Shown here: positions 36,824 to 47,021 of the stretch, one piece after another
How the letters are laid out: the number at the start of each line of letters is the position of its first letter
How positions within the stretch are numbered: the first letter of the stretch is position 1
Origin: Bacteroidaceae bacterium
Lineage (GTDB): Bacteria; Bacteroidota; Bacteroidia; Bacteroidales; Bacteroidaceae
DNA length: 64,000 nucleotides
Direction: 5' to 3'
Assembly: GCA_017522915.1 (NCBI GenBank)
Contig: JAFWXX010000034.1
Location: 1 to 64,000 of the forward strand
Made by a program: the position numbers and the translations under genes
The notes under the pieces: generated by a model
Databases searched by the model: none
Told to the model about the DNA's origin: nothing
The model's input: only the letters and a program-made list of their open reading frames with translations

Positions 36824-38326
36824 ATGAAAAGAATTATTATATATATACTGTCATTGCCGCTGATTGTTCTGACAGCCTGCACTCCATCCATTCCGTCGGA
36901 ATATGGCAAGACGAGTACTCCCCCTGTTATCTATCCCGACTATACTGATGTTACTGTTCCATGCAATATTGCACCCTTGACGTTCAGAATAGAGAATGAT
37001 GCGGACGAATTTGTTACCCGTTTCAGTTCGGGCGTGAATGAATTTCTGGCAGCAGGGCGGGAGGTCTCTCTTCCTATGGATGACTGGAGCAATCTGATCT
37101 CTTCTGCTTCGGGCGGAGATGTCAAGGTCGAAGTGTTTTCGTGCAAGGCGGGAAAATGGAGCGCATTCATGCCGTTCAATATCCATGTGTCACCCGATTC
37201 CATAGACCGCTACATCTCATATCGCTTGATTCCCCCTTCGTATGTGGCCTATGAAAAACTGGCAATATGCCAAAGGGATGTGACGACCTATGACGAAAAA
37301 GTGATATACAGCAATATGCTTGTCAGTGCAGAGCCTACCGGACAGTGCATAAACTGCCATGCCTACAAGAACTACCGTACCGACAACATGCAGTTCCATG
37401 TAAGGCAGCATCTGGGAGGCACCATATTCGTGCATGACGGCAAGGTGAAGAAAGTGAACCTTAAGACCGATTCCACAATATCTGCAGGCGTCTATCCCTC
37501 TTTCAATCCGAAGTATGATGTGGTCGCCTATTCTGTCAACAATACCGGTCAGATATTCCATACAAAGAATTCGAATAAGGTAGAGGTGCAGGACAAGGCC
37601 AGTGATGTGATTGTGTATAATCCTTTAAAGGAAATTGTTACCCACGTGGCCAACTCTCCCGATGACTTGGAAGTATTCCCATGCTGGTCACCTGACGGAA
37701 AGACGCTCTATTACTGTTCGGCTCATTTCGAGCATACCGATACGTCAAGGAGCATAGAGGCGGAAATGATAGCCCGATACAAGGATGTGAAATATGATGT
37801 TCTGCGCCGTTCATGGAACCCTGAAACAGGTGAGTTCGGGGCAGTGGATACAGTATTTGCAGCGACTGCATTGGGCAAGAGCGCGACCTTTCCCCGTATA
37901 TCTCCTAACGGCAAGTATCTTCTGTTCGCCTTGGCTGAATACGGCTGTTTCCATATCTGGCACAAGGATGCCGACCTTTATGTCCTGAATCTTGAAACAG
38001 ATGAACTTCGTCCTTTGGAAAAGGCTAATTCGCCATTCCCGGAGAGCTATCATGCATGGAGCAGTACAGGACGTTGGATATTGTTTGCGAGCCGTAGGGA
38101 CGATACAAACTACAGCCGTCTTTACATCGCACACATGAATGATGACGGAACAAGCGATAAGGCATTCCTCTTGCCTCAGTCCTCTTCTGCTTTCTATGAT
38201 TTTTTTGACCGTTCCTATAATGTTCCGGAATTTATGGTAGAGAGTGTAAAGTTCTCGCCTCAGGAGTTTGCCGAGATTGTCAAGGGCGAAAGTGTTAGCG
38301 TTAAATACTCTACAGATATAAAGTAA
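36824..38326 (+). CDS. Beta-propeller (PD40/TolB-like) lipoprotein with CxxCH motif
   Basis: A 500-residue lipoprotein (lipobox LTAC, Cys19). C175-INCH (Cys175, Cys178, His179) is a c-type haem attachment motif; Met189 and His192 are possible distal ligands. Four to five PD40-type propeller strands follow, with phrases such as CWSPDGKTLYYCSA, FPRISPNGKYLLFA and WSSTGRWILFASR. Covalent haem would make it a periplasmic or surface electron-transfer or peroxidase-like protein; this is inference. It ends a tight plus-strand run and is followed by a terminator. Confidence 0.75.
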   Translation: MKRIIIYILSLPLIVLTACTPSIPSEYGKTSTPPVIYPDYTDVTVPCNIAPLTFRIENDADEFVTRFSSGVNEFLAAGREVSLPMDDWSNLISSASGGDVKVEVFSCKAGKWSAFMPFNIHVSPDSIDRYISYRLIPPSYVAYEKLAICQRDVTTYDEKVIYSNMLVSAEPTGQCINCHAYKNYRTDNMQFHVRQHLGGTIFVHDGKVKKVNLKTDSTISAGVYPSFNPKYDVVAYSVNNTGQIFHTKNSNKVEVQDKASDVIVYNPLKEIVTHVANSPDDLEVFPCWSPDGKTLYYCSAHFEHTDTSRSIEAEMIARYKDVKYDVLRRSWNPETGEFGAVDTVFAATALGKSATFPRISPNGKYLLFALAEYGCFHIWHKDADLYVLNLETDELRPLEKANSPFPESYHAWSSTGRWILFASRRDDTNYSRLYIAHMNDDGTSDKAFLLPQSSSAFYDFFDRSYNVPEFMVESVKFSPQEFAEIVKGESVSVKYSTDIK

Positions 38327-38362
38327 ATTTTAACACTGTATTGTTAAATAATTCAAAATGAT

Positions 38363-38409
38363 AAAAGCTCTCGAATTCTGCTTCAACAGCACGGTCCGAG
38401 AGCTTTTTT
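38363..38409 (+). terminator. Intrinsic terminator after the propeller gene
   Basis: AAAAGCTCTCG (38363-38373) pairs with CGAGAGCTTTT (38397-38407), followed by further T residues. It separates the etfB-to-propeller run from the FAS1/Sus operon. Confidence 0.8.
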
Positions 38410-38483
38410 GTGCATCAAATGTGAAAAAAAGGCCTGGGGACGAAAAAAAAAACGGATTTATGCGAATATTTATTTAAAAGTCT

Positions 38484-38491
38484 TATTTTTG
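38484..38491 (+). promoter_or_regulatory. -7 box for the FAS1-SusC-SusD operon
   Basis: TTATTTTTGC contains an exact TAnnTTTG (38484-38491), about 80 nt before the first FAS1 gene. A TATG at 38459 may be a weak -33. No other strong promoter is seen in the gaps as far as 54.1 kb, which favours one long transcript. Confidence 0.55.
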
Positions 38492-38571
38492 CACGATACG
38501 AAAGGGTGTATTGTGCCTTTTCGGTTTATGCTTAAAAAAACAAAAAAATAATAATTAATAAATTTGTACTT

Positions 38572-41500
38572 ATGTTTAAACACCGTTTAAGTAAATTCGG
38601 CAAGGCGTCGCTCTTCGCGATGTGTTTGCTTCTTGTGAGCGGTTCAATGAACTCATGTCAGGACAAACTTGATGACTACAAGTATGACGATGAGGAACCG
38701 ACATGGTTGGGCGCAAGTATTTACGACTTCCTAAAGGAAGGCTCACCCGGCCATACGTACAATAACTTTGTTGCACTTATTGACAGTTTGGGCGAGACCG
38801 AAACGCTTGCACACACTGGTAGCAAGACTCTTTTTGTGGCTGACGATGCTGCTTTTGAGGAGTTCTACAAGAACAATCCATGGGGTGTTACAAGTGTTAG
38901 CGAAATGAGCAGAGCGCAGATGAAGATTCTTCTCTACAGTGCGATGCTTGACAATACTCTGCAGCTTGACATGCTCTCAAGTACAGGCTCTTCTGCCGGT
39001 TCTGAGGGTACATGTCTTCGCCGTACGACATCTGCTTCAATAATTGACTCGATTCCATACATCGACCGTGACTTCGGCAAGAGCATCAAGACCTACAACA
39101 AGTACTGGGATGCTTTGCGAGGAAAGGGCAATACGGAGAAAATGCGTTTGGCTCTCGACGGAACCGATGCCATGATGGTGCACATCCTCGGCGATTTCCT
39201 CAAGAACAATGCTATTGAGGCTGCAGATATCGAGTTCCTGTTTACCAAGAACGGTGTCCAGACAAAGACTTTTGATATGGATGAGGTTCTTATATTCGGC
39301 AATAAGCTTGTCGCTAGCGACATTGAGACAGACGGTTTCTCCGATGATACAATGACCATAACATGTAAGAACGGTTCGGTATTCCGTATGGATGCTGTTC
39401 TTCTGCCGCCTTCAAACATGGCTCAGGAGTTGCGTACACGCGAGGATACAAGAATATTCAGCCATCTTCTTGACCGTTTCTGTATTCCTGTTTACGACGA
39501 GGCTCTTACAGCAGAGTACCGTAGCTATTACAAGACAGATGACAGTATCTTCCGTCTCCGCTATTTCGTAAAGGACAATTTTACAAGTCATTCTCTTCTT
39601 CAGCCTTCTAATTCTAACCCGATAGTAGAGGAGCTGCTCAGTATTGATCCGGGATGCAATACTATTGCAAATTCTCTTTCTAAAGAGCGCGATATGGCAG
39701 CAATGTTCGTTCCAAAGGATGATGTATTGTTCGATTACTTTGTTAATCCTAATGCAGAGGGTCACTTCCTTCTTGAGCAGTTCGCCGATAATCCAAATCC
39801 TACTGATATCGAATCGCTTATTGTTGCATTGGATTCAGTGCCGGAGAAGAATATCGCTCCATTCCTGAACAACATGATGAAATCTTCTTTCATAGGTACA
39901 GTTCCTAGCAAGTTTGACAGGGTAACTGATACAGCGAACGATCCTATAGGTATTGAGAAGAAGCATGTTGACGAGTGTGTCATAGCAAACAACGGTGTTA
40001 TATATATATTAAATAATGTATTCGGTCCTCCTGAATATGTAGCTGTGTCCGGTCCTACTCTCGTGTTTGAAAACATGATGTTGACCGGAAAGATCATCGA
40101 GCAGTTAAGATACGACTACTATCTTCTTGCGATGGATGCCGATTATAGCCTTATCGTTCCCGATGACAGTCACTTCGTATATTACGATCCGATTACATTC
40201 GGAACAGAAGAACCTAAGATGTATGCGTTCCACTACAACTCTGAACGCCCGGACAACCGTACAGGTGCAGTGGAGTTCTGGGCCGAAGTGTTCAAGTTCG
40301 ATCCTAAGTCATACAGCATTACAGATACCCTTACAGCCAAGGGTCCTGTAACTCTTAGCAATACTTTTGGTGGTGATGCATTCATGAAGAACCGTATGAC
40401 CGACCTTCTTGAGTACCTTATCGTGGTTCATGGTGAAGAGGGTCAGTTTGTTCCTGAGAAGAAATACTATCAGACAAAGGGTTACGGCTACATAAAGGTT
40501 GATGCAAGTGACGAAGCCAACCTTAAGATCTATGGTGGCGAGCAGATAGAAAACGGTTCTGTTGTAACAATAGGTAGCCGTCATACACAGAAGAACGGTT
40601 ATACATACTGTACTGTTCCGGGAAATGAAGATACCGAGTACCGCAAATATTCAGGTATCCCGACTCCTCCGACAAAGAACGTATATACCAGAATGCTTGA
40701 GAATGCAGCTGATGAGTTTGCACCATACTACGAATTCTTTGAATTGTGTAATCCTGACGGTTTCTCCGATTTGCTGAAGACAATCTATCCTAAGGCTTCA
40801 ACAGTAGCAATGAGAGATACAACAGAGTTGTACTCAATATTCTATACAAGCAGTGACGGTAAGATGCAGAACGTAGTTCCGTTCTTCAATATCTTCCACT
40901 ATACAGTATATGTTCCTAGCAACAATTCCCTCCAGGAGCTCTACAATCAGGGTATGCCTACATGGGATGATGTTAAGGAATTTGCTTCTTCACAGCCAGG
41001 AAAGGCGATGTCAATGCTTCGTCAGATAAACAATCTTATCCGTTATCACTTCCAGGATAACTCTGTATTCTATGAGTCTGGAATGCCGTTCTCTATTCCA
41101 TCAACAGAGCCCGGTAATCCATATCTTGAGGCAAACTTCTCAACAGCTCTTATAAACGACCGTACAGGACGTTTCTATGAGACAACTGTCAAGAGCGATG
41201 CCGGCAATTCGACAATTGTCGTTACCGACCAGTTGGGCAACGATGCAAGAGTTGTCAACAGCGGTGTTGAGGGCAAGGATTACAACGTTATGGCGCGTGA
41301 TATCATTTACACTGTAAACAATGCAGCCCAGAAGATTCCTAATTCAATCTATTCATCTTCATTCGCTGTGATACAGCCAATAGACCGTGTTCTGCTGAAT
41401 GATGGCTTGTATGGATATGACGGACGTTTCCGCCGATTCGTCTCAACCGGCGAGCTTGTCGATACTATGACAGTATCGGGTTCGCAGTATCTGGTTGCAA

Positions 41501-41802
41501 ATGCCGGTAATGTGACAATCAAGTCGGTTTATTCCGGTGCAGAGAAGTCTATGCGTGCCGCTTACATTCTTGCTCCTATAGATGAAAGCAACAGCATGTG
41601 GGATCCGAATTTCACAAGAGAGGATTTCGTTCTTAAGGGAGAGAATACTCTTCTTATAACAAATGAGGGTTTCCTTATTGAGAGAGACAGCAGAGGCGAT
41701 GTCAGCTATATTACCGAGACTGGTGACGATGGCAACAAGTACATGGTCAAGCTCGACAAGAACGGCGAGATTATTGACAGAGTACAATACGTCGAAGAGT
41801 AA
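38572..41802 (+). CDS. Multi-FAS1 (fasciclin) domain lipoprotein
   Basis: A 1076-residue lipoprotein (lipobox near GSMNSC, Cys29). H1-type FAS1 boxes are visible at residues 86-95 (TLFVADDAAF), about 373 (AAMFVPKDDVLF) and about 776 (YTVYVPSNNS). An H2-like box NGVIYILNNVF lies near 474. Three or four FAS1 domains are therefore likely. FAS1 domains are adhesion modules in other proteins; here the gene stands first in a Sus-type operon, so it is probably a surface binding accessory. No enzymatic motif is seen. Confidence 0.75.
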   Translation: MFKHRLSKFGKASLFAMCLLLVSGSMNSCQDKLDDYKYDDEEPTWLGASIYDFLKEGSPGHTYNNFVALIDSLGETETLAHTGSKTLFVADDAAFEEFYKNNPWGVTSVSEMSRAQMKILLYSAMLDNTLQLDMLSSTGSSAGSEGTCLRRTTSASIIDSIPYIDRDFGKSIKTYNKYWDALRGKGNTEKMRLALDGTDAMMVHILGDFLKNNAIEAADIEFLFTKNGVQTKTFDMDEVLIFGNKLVASDIETDGFSDDTMTITCKNGSVFRMDAVLLPPSNMAQELRTREDTRIFSHLLDRFCIPVYDEALTAEYRSYYKTDDSIFRLRYFVKDNFTSHSLLQPSNSNPIVEELLSIDPGCNTIANSLSKERDMAAMFVPKDDVLFDYFVNPNAEGHFLLEQFADNPNPTDIESLIVALDSVPEKNIAPFLNNMMKSSFIGTVPSKFDRVTDTANDPIGIEKKHVDECVIANNGVIYILNNVFGPPEYVAVSGPTLVFENMMLTGKIIEQLRYDYYLLAMDADYSLIVPDDSHFVYYDPITFGTEEPKMYAFHYNSERPDNRTGAVEFWAEVFKFDPKSYSITDTLTAKGPVTLSNTFGGDAFMKNRMTDLLEYLIVVHGEEGQFVPEKKYYQTKGYGYIKVDASDEANLKIYGGEQIENGSVVTIGSRHTQKNGYTYCTVPGNEDTEYRKYSGIPTPPTKNVYTRMLENAADEFAPYYEFFELCNPDGFSDLLKTIYPKASTVAMRDTTELYSIFYTSSDGKMQNVVPFFNIFHYTVYVPSNNSLQELYNQGMPTWDDVKEFASSQPGKAMSMLRQINNLIRYHFQDNSVFYESGMPFSIPSTEPGNPYLEANFSTALINDRTGRFYETTVKSDAGNSTIVVTDQLGNDARVVNSGVEGKDYNVMARDIIYTVNNAAQKIPNSIYSSSFAVIQPIDRVLLNDGLYGYDGRFRRFVSTGELVDTMTVSGSQYLVANAGNVTIKSVYSGAEKSMRAAYILAPIDESNSMWDPNFTREDFVLKGENTLLITNEGFLIERDSRGDVSYITETGDDGNKYMVKLDKNGEIIDRVQYVEE

Positions 41803-41870
41803 TCATAATCTGTTGCAAAGACTGTTTTATGATGTCTAGAATTAATGTGAAGCAGATAAACTTAATAGCC

Positions 41871-44800
41871 ATGATAAAAATAAAGCATTTATTATTGCTC
41901 GTGCTTTTCGCCAGTGCTTGCAGCATGGTCTCAGCACAAAGAAGCGCGAGAATTTCAGGTACTGTCAGCAGTGACGCCGAGGGTCCACTGATTATGGTGA
42001 ACATTACAGAGCGTGACAAGAGCAACCGTATCATTGAGGCTTGTGCAACCGATTTCGAAGGTAACTTCTCTATGGTTGTAAAGAACACAAGCAACGTTCT
42101 TGAGATTTCTTATATCGGTTACAAGACACAGCGTCTTGAAATTGGCGACCGTACGGTTTTCAATGTCAAGATGGTAGAGGACAATGTGTTGACAGAAGTC
42201 GAGATTGTTGCTAAACAGCAGACACGCTCCGGCGGTCTTGACATTCTTGAGCGCGAAATGACTCATGCAACACAGAAGATCAGCATGGACGAGATGGAGG
42301 GTCTTTCATTTGCCTCTGTCGATGAAGCCCTTCAGGGACAGATTGCCGGTCTTGATATCGTCTTCAATTCCGGTAACGTAGGTTCAGGAACACAGATGCG
42401 TCTGCGCGGTAACTCAATGCTTGAGGGTGATGCCCAGCCACTTATCGTTGTCGATGAAAATATCCTTGAGGTTGATACCCAGACATTCGACTTCGAGTCG
42501 GCAACAGAGGAGAGTTTCGCATCGCTTCTTATGGTCAATCCTGAGGATATCGCAGAAATTGAGGTTCTCAAGGACGCAGCATCATGTGCTGCTTGGGGTT
42601 CAAGAGGTGCGAATGGTGTCATCAAGATCAAGACAAAGCGCGGTAAGCGTGGTCCGGCCCGTGTGAACTTTACATATAAGTTCAAGGACAAATGGTCACC
42701 CGAAGGCCGTAAACTCCTCAATGGTGACGACTACACAATGCTTATCAAGCAGGCTCTTTTCAATCAGAACCATGTAGGTGTCGATGTCCCTGAACTTAAC
42801 TATGACAAGACTTTCCCTGAGTATGAGAACTTCAACAACAATACCGATTGGGTAGATGCAGTTTCAAAACATGGATATAGCCATGACTACTCAATGAACA
42901 TAAGCGGTGGTGGCGAGAAGGCGACATTCCGTATTTCCGGCGGTTATACTCATGAGACCGGTCAGGTGATAGGTCAGTACCTCAAGAGATTTACATCACG
43001 TCTTGCACTTGACTACTACGTTTCTCAGCGAATCAAGGTTATTGCAGACTTCTCATTCTCTTATACAAAGCAGAGAAGAAATACAGGCAATATCCTCGGC
43101 GATGCGTTGACAATGATGCCTAACATGAGTATATATAAACAGGACAGCGAGGGCAACAACACGGATGAGTACTACAGTATGCTCAACTACGACAACAAGA
43201 ATGTGTTCGAGAGTTCTGTATATGGCAGGAAGAATCCTGTTGCTGTAGCAAACTTGGCTGAGTACTTTACAGAGGATTACAGCATTAATCCTCAGATTAC
43301 GTTCGAATACAATCTACTCGGGCTTGAGGACAATGAAAGCCAGTTGAAGTATCGTGGTGTAGTAAATCTAGGTGCTTCAACATCATCGGGTACCGTATAT
43401 ACTCCTGCAGCATTGTCAATGGATAACTGGACTGCAGCAGAGAAGAACAAGTCGGAGGCTAATGACAGCAAGAGCTTTAACTTTACAACACGTCATGAGC
43501 TGGTATATACACCATATCTTGGCAGCAAGAACCACTATCTTACAATGAGCGGACGTTTTGAGCTCCATACCAATAGCGGTAACTCACAGAGTTCAACAGC
43601 AGTGGGTCTTCCTACAGGAAGTATCGGAAGTTCAACAGTAGGTTCAAAACTGAACGGTGCAGGAACTAGCAAGTGGGAAGGCCGTGGTCTTAACTTCGTG
43701 TTCGACTCTCACTACTCATACAAGTCAAAGTATTCTTTGCGTTTCACACTACGTGCCGAGGGTAATACAGCGATGGGTGACGACCAGAAATGGGGATTCT
43801 TCCCTGCGGTTTCAGGACGTTGGAATATTATTGACGAGAACTGGATGGATTGGGCAAGAGACTTCATGCCAATGCTCTCTTTGCGTGCAGGCTTCGGTAT
43901 TGACGGTCACGCTCCACAAGAGAACAAGACATTCAACAGTTATTCTACACTTAACAGGAGCTACCTCGGAATGGCAGGCTTCAAGATGGACGGTATCCGT
44001 TTGACCGACCTGCGCCGTTCTGAGAAACGCGAGTGGAATATCGGTACTGATATTGAAATCTTCAAGGGCATGATCAAAGGTGCATTCAACTACTATAGCG
44101 GTACTACATACGATCAGTTGATTTCAAACTATAAGATTCCTTCTTCAACCGGTTATTCAAGTCTGGCATATAGGAACTCCGGTACTGTACGTAACTCTGG
44201 TTGGGAGGTGAATATCAGCAGCGGTAATATCAAGCTGTACAAGGACCTTACAATGACAATGTATTTCAATATCGGTAAGAACTACAACGAGATTCTTGAA
44301 CTTGAGGAGGCTTATCTTGAGGAACGTAACGGAAAGTATGAGGCTCCTGAGAACGGCAAGTATCTTCCACGAATTCAGGTAGGCAATCCGAGCGGTGCTA
44401 TCTATGGTTTCCGTTACCAGGGTGTATATCGCTATAGCTACAAGAATTGGGAAAAGGCTCTTGCAGAAGAGGCTGCCGGACGTAACGGTACTTGTCCTAT
44501 CGTACGCGATGCCAATGGTGATGTAATATACGAGGCTGACGGTAATCCAAAGAAGATGTCGCTCTTCTTCGACAACGAGGAGCTTACAAGCTACGGTAAC
44601 TATGAATTCAAAGGTGGTGATGCCATCTATGAGGACGTAAACCATGACGGTACAATCAACCAGCTTGATATTGTATATCTTGGAAACTCAAATCCTGTAG
44701 CACAGGGTGGTTTCGGTTTCAACTTCAGATATAAGAAGTGGGGTTTGAGAACTTCATTCACATACCGTTGGGATGTTGACGTGGTGAACAGGGCACGTAT

Positions 44801-45188
44801 GGACTACGAGAACATGTCTTCATTCAACAACCAGAGTATTGCAGTTAACTGGCGTTGGCGCAAGGAAGGTGATATCACCGAAATCCCCCGTGCCGTATTT
44901 GGCGGCATTTCGGCATACAACTACTTGGGCAGTGACCGCTTCGTTGAGGACGCATCGTATCTTCGCCTCTCATACGTACAGTTGTCATACTCTTTCGAGC
45001 CCGATTGGTTGAAGAAATTCGGTCTGAGGTCATTGACATTCTATGCATCTGCCGACAATGTATGTTTCTGGACAAAGTACTCAGGTCTTGATCCGGAGGT
45101 TTCAAGCGATAGCGACGGAATTGCCTATGACAGGTCAAATACACCGCGTCCGCGTTCATATACAATATCAGTATCTGTTGGTTTCTAA
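41871..45188 (+). CDS. SusC/RagA family TonB-linked outer-membrane protein (cassette 1)
   Basis: A 1105-residue transporter with a signal peptide (MIKIKHLLLLVLFASACSMVSAQ). Residues about 25-105 are the carboxypeptidase-regulatory-like domain (ISGTVSSDAEG ... ISYIGYKTQ). The TonB plug signature is VLKDAASCAAWGSRGANGVIKIKTKRG, split here only to name it. A 22-strand barrel follows, ending in YTISVSVGF with the usual terminal Phe. The start at 41871 gives the cleanest signal peptide; an upstream ATG exists at 41829. It works with the SusD partner that follows by only 6 nt. Confidence 0.93.
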   Translation: MIKIKHLLLLVLFASACSMVSAQRSARISGTVSSDAEGPLIMVNITERDKSNRIIEACATDFEGNFSMVVKNTSNVLEISYIGYKTQRLEIGDRTVFNVKMVEDNVLTEVEIVAKQQTRSGGLDILEREMTHATQKISMDEMEGLSFASVDEALQGQIAGLDIVFNSGNVGSGTQMRLRGNSMLEGDAQPLIVVDENILEVDTQTFDFESATEESFASLLMVNPEDIAEIEVLKDAASCAAWGSRGANGVIKIKTKRGKRGPARVNFTYKFKDKWSPEGRKLLNGDDYTMLIKQALFNQNHVGVDVPELNYDKTFPEYENFNNNTDWVDAVSKHGYSHDYSMNISGGGEKATFRISGGYTHETGQVIGQYLKRFTSRLALDYYVSQRIKVIADFSFSYTKQRRNTGNILGDALTMMPNMSIYKQDSEGNNTDEYYSMLNYDNKNVFESSVYGRKNPVAVANLAEYFTEDYSINPQITFEYNLLGLEDNESQLKYRGVVNLGASTSSGTVYTPAALSMDNWTAAEKNKSEANDSKSFNFTTRHELVYTPYLGSKNHYLTMSGRFELHTNSGNSQSSTAVGLPTGSIGSSTVGSKLNGAGTSKWEGRGLNFVFDSHYSYKSKYSLRFTLRAEGNTAMGDDQKWGFFPAVSGRWNIIDENWMDWARDFMPMLSLRAGFGIDGHAPQENKTFNSYSTLNRSYLGMAGFKMDGIRLTDLRRSEKREWNIGTDIEIFKGMIKGAFNYYSGTTYDQLISNYKIPSSTGYSSLAYRNSGTVRNSGWEVNISSGNIKLYKDLTMTMYFNIGKNYNEILELEEAYLEERNGKYEAPENGKYLPRIQVGNPSGAIYGFRYQGVYRYSYKNWEKALAEEAAGRNGTCPIVRDANGDVIYEADGNPKKMSLFFDNEELTSYGNYEFKGGDAIYEDVNHDGTINQLDIVYLGNSNPVAQGGFGFNFRYKKWGLRTSFTYRWDVDVVNRARMDYENMSSFNNQSIAVNWRWRKEGDITEIPRAVFGGISAYNYLGSDRFVEDASYLRLSYVQLSYSFEPDWLKKFGLRSLTFYASADNVCFWTKYSGLDPEVSSDSDGIAYDRSNTPRPRSYTISVSVGF

Positions 45189-45194
45189 AAGTTG

Positions 45195-46934
45195 ATGAAT
45201 ATGAAAAGAATAGTAAAAATATATAATAAGCTCGTCCTTGTGGCGATAGCTGCCGTTGCCGGCATATCGTCATCATGTACCGATTATCTGACAATCATTC
45301 CGCCTGATGTTGTGGTACAGGAGAACTTCTGGCATACAAAGGACGAGGTGAACGGTATGCTTGCAACATCATACATTAAGCTTATCAGTACAGATGCAAT
45401 CCAGAAAGCAATAGTATGGGGTGAATTGCGTGCCGATAACATGACATATCCTGCAAGCTACAATAGGGACATCAAGTATATTGTAGAGGCAAGTATCCTT
45501 GATGACAACTCTTTCTGCCGTTGGGGTATCTTCTATGAGGCTATAAATAACGCTAATCTTGTGTTAGAGTATGCTCCTCTGGTTATAGACCGTGACCCGG
45601 ACTTCTCCGAAGGTGACCTTCAGATAGTTACCGGAGAGATGCTTGCAATGCGTGCATTGTGCCACTTCTATCTTGTACGTTCGTTCCGCGACATACCTTT
45701 GGCTTACAGGCCGGCAGTAAATGATTCAGAGCTCCCTGATTACGCTCAGGTGCATCCTCTTGTAGCACTTGACAGTATCATGTCCGACCTTGACCGTGCC
45801 GAAAGAATGGTTATGCCTTCGGGTAACTTCACTAACAGGGACCACAATTTCGGACGTATAACAAAGAATGCTGTATTGGCATTGAAGGCTGATGTTAACT
45901 TGTGGCGTGCTGCTTTCGCTACATACTATGAAGGTGAAAGCGAACTGGTACAGCCCGGTGACGCCCAGAGATATTACGACCTCTGTGTACAGAACTGTCA
46001 GGATGCTATTGACAATATGGACCGTAAACTCGAAGAGGAGTGGGATAAGAACAATCGCCCCAATGTAAGATATGCATATAATCTTTTGCAGAACTATCGT
46101 GACGAAGATGACAGAACTTCAAAATTAAGTACTGTTTATAACGAGATCTTCGGCTTCCAGAATTCAGAGGAATCTATATTCGAGTTGCAGATTAAGGATG
46201 ACAACAGTACTAATGGCGAGAACAAGGGTATTGTAAACATGTACGGTACAGAAGGCCGTTCAGGTTCTGTTGTTGTACCTTCGGGCTTCCTCAGCAAGAA
46301 CTATACTACAGATGACTTGCGTGCGTACTCTTATACCAATGCCAAGACTCTTTCAGGTACAGGCGGTTCTTCTTCAAGTTCAGAGCCTACTGACATCTGT
46401 ATTGCAAAGTACTCGGCAAAGGAGTCACCTGCAACGAACTACAGGTCTAGAGATGAGTTTGATGCTAACTGGATAATATACCGCAGAACTGATGTCCTGC
46501 TTATGATGGCCGAGGCTATGGTTGCACGTCCGTCAGCTGGTGTCGAGGACTTTACCAAGGCTTTCGATATTGTAAAAGCGATAAACACACGCTCAAGGAT
46601 GGATACTACCAATATCGTGAAGCCATTGCAGATGAACAGTTATCTTACAAAGGATGCATCATTGGAACTGGTTATGAAGGAGCGTCTTCTCGAACTCTCA
46701 TTCGAGGGTAAGCGTTGGTACGACCTTGTACGCAAGGCTCTGCGTGAAAAGAATACAAACGGCATACTGTTTGTAGCCGACAAGCTCTCAAGCAATGCCA
46801 GTGTCGTGAAGACCAAGATGGCGACAATTGACGGTCTGTTCTTCCCGATACATATTGACGAACTCCGTTACAATAAGTTGTTGAAGCAGAATCCTGCTTA
46901 TGAAAAGGAGGATTCATCAACAGAGATGAATTAA
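45195..46934 (+). CDS. SusD/RagB family lipoprotein (cassette 1)
   Basis: A 579-residue surface lipoprotein (Cys28 in ISSSC). SusD features: TIIPPDVVVQENFWHTKDE at the N-terminus, ALCHFYLVRSFRDIPL in the helical repeat region and LLELSFEGKRWYDLVRK near the C-terminus. It forms the substrate-capturing lid on the upstream SusC. A second ATG at 45201 is possible. Substrate unknown. Confidence 0.93.
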   Translation: MNMKRIVKIYNKLVLVAIAAVAGISSSCTDYLTIIPPDVVVQENFWHTKDEVNGMLATSYIKLISTDAIQKAIVWGELRADNMTYPASYNRDIKYIVEASILDDNSFCRWGIFYEAINNANLVLEYAPLVIDRDPDFSEGDLQIVTGEMLAMRALCHFYLVRSFRDIPLAYRPAVNDSELPDYAQVHPLVALDSIMSDLDRAERMVMPSGNFTNRDHNFGRITKNAVLALKADVNLWRAAFATYYEGESELVQPGDAQRYYDLCVQNCQDAIDNMDRKLEEEWDKNNRPNVRYAYNLLQNYRDEDDRTSKLSTVYNEIFGFQNSEESIFELQIKDDNSTNGENKGIVNMYGTEGRSGSVVVPSGFLSKNYTTDDLRAYSYTNAKTLSGTGGSSSSSEPTDICIAKYSAKESPATNYRSRDEFDANWIIYRRTDVLLMMAEAMVARPSAGVEDFTKAFDIVKAINTRSRMDTTNIVKPLQMNSYLTKDASLELVMKERLLELSFEGKRWYDLVRKALREKNTNGILFVADKLSSNASVVKTKMATIDGLFFPIHIDELRYNKLLKQNPAYEKEDSSTEMN

Positions 46935-46958
46935 CTAAGGTGAACGTTTTTTGCAAAT

Positions 46959-46995
46959 GACTCCCTGGGGATTGTATGATTCCCCTAGGGAAGTC
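46959..46995 (+). other. Bulged hairpin between SusD-1 and FAS1-2
   Basis: GACTCCCTGGGGA (46959-46971) pairs with TCCCCTAGGGAAGTC (46981-46995), leaving two single-nt bulges on the right arm and a 9-nt loop. It has no T-tract. It could slow transcription, set mRNA stability or separate the two cassettes. Confidence 0.5.
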
Positions 46996-47021
46996 TCCTG
47001 AATAAAGAAAAAACATCATAT

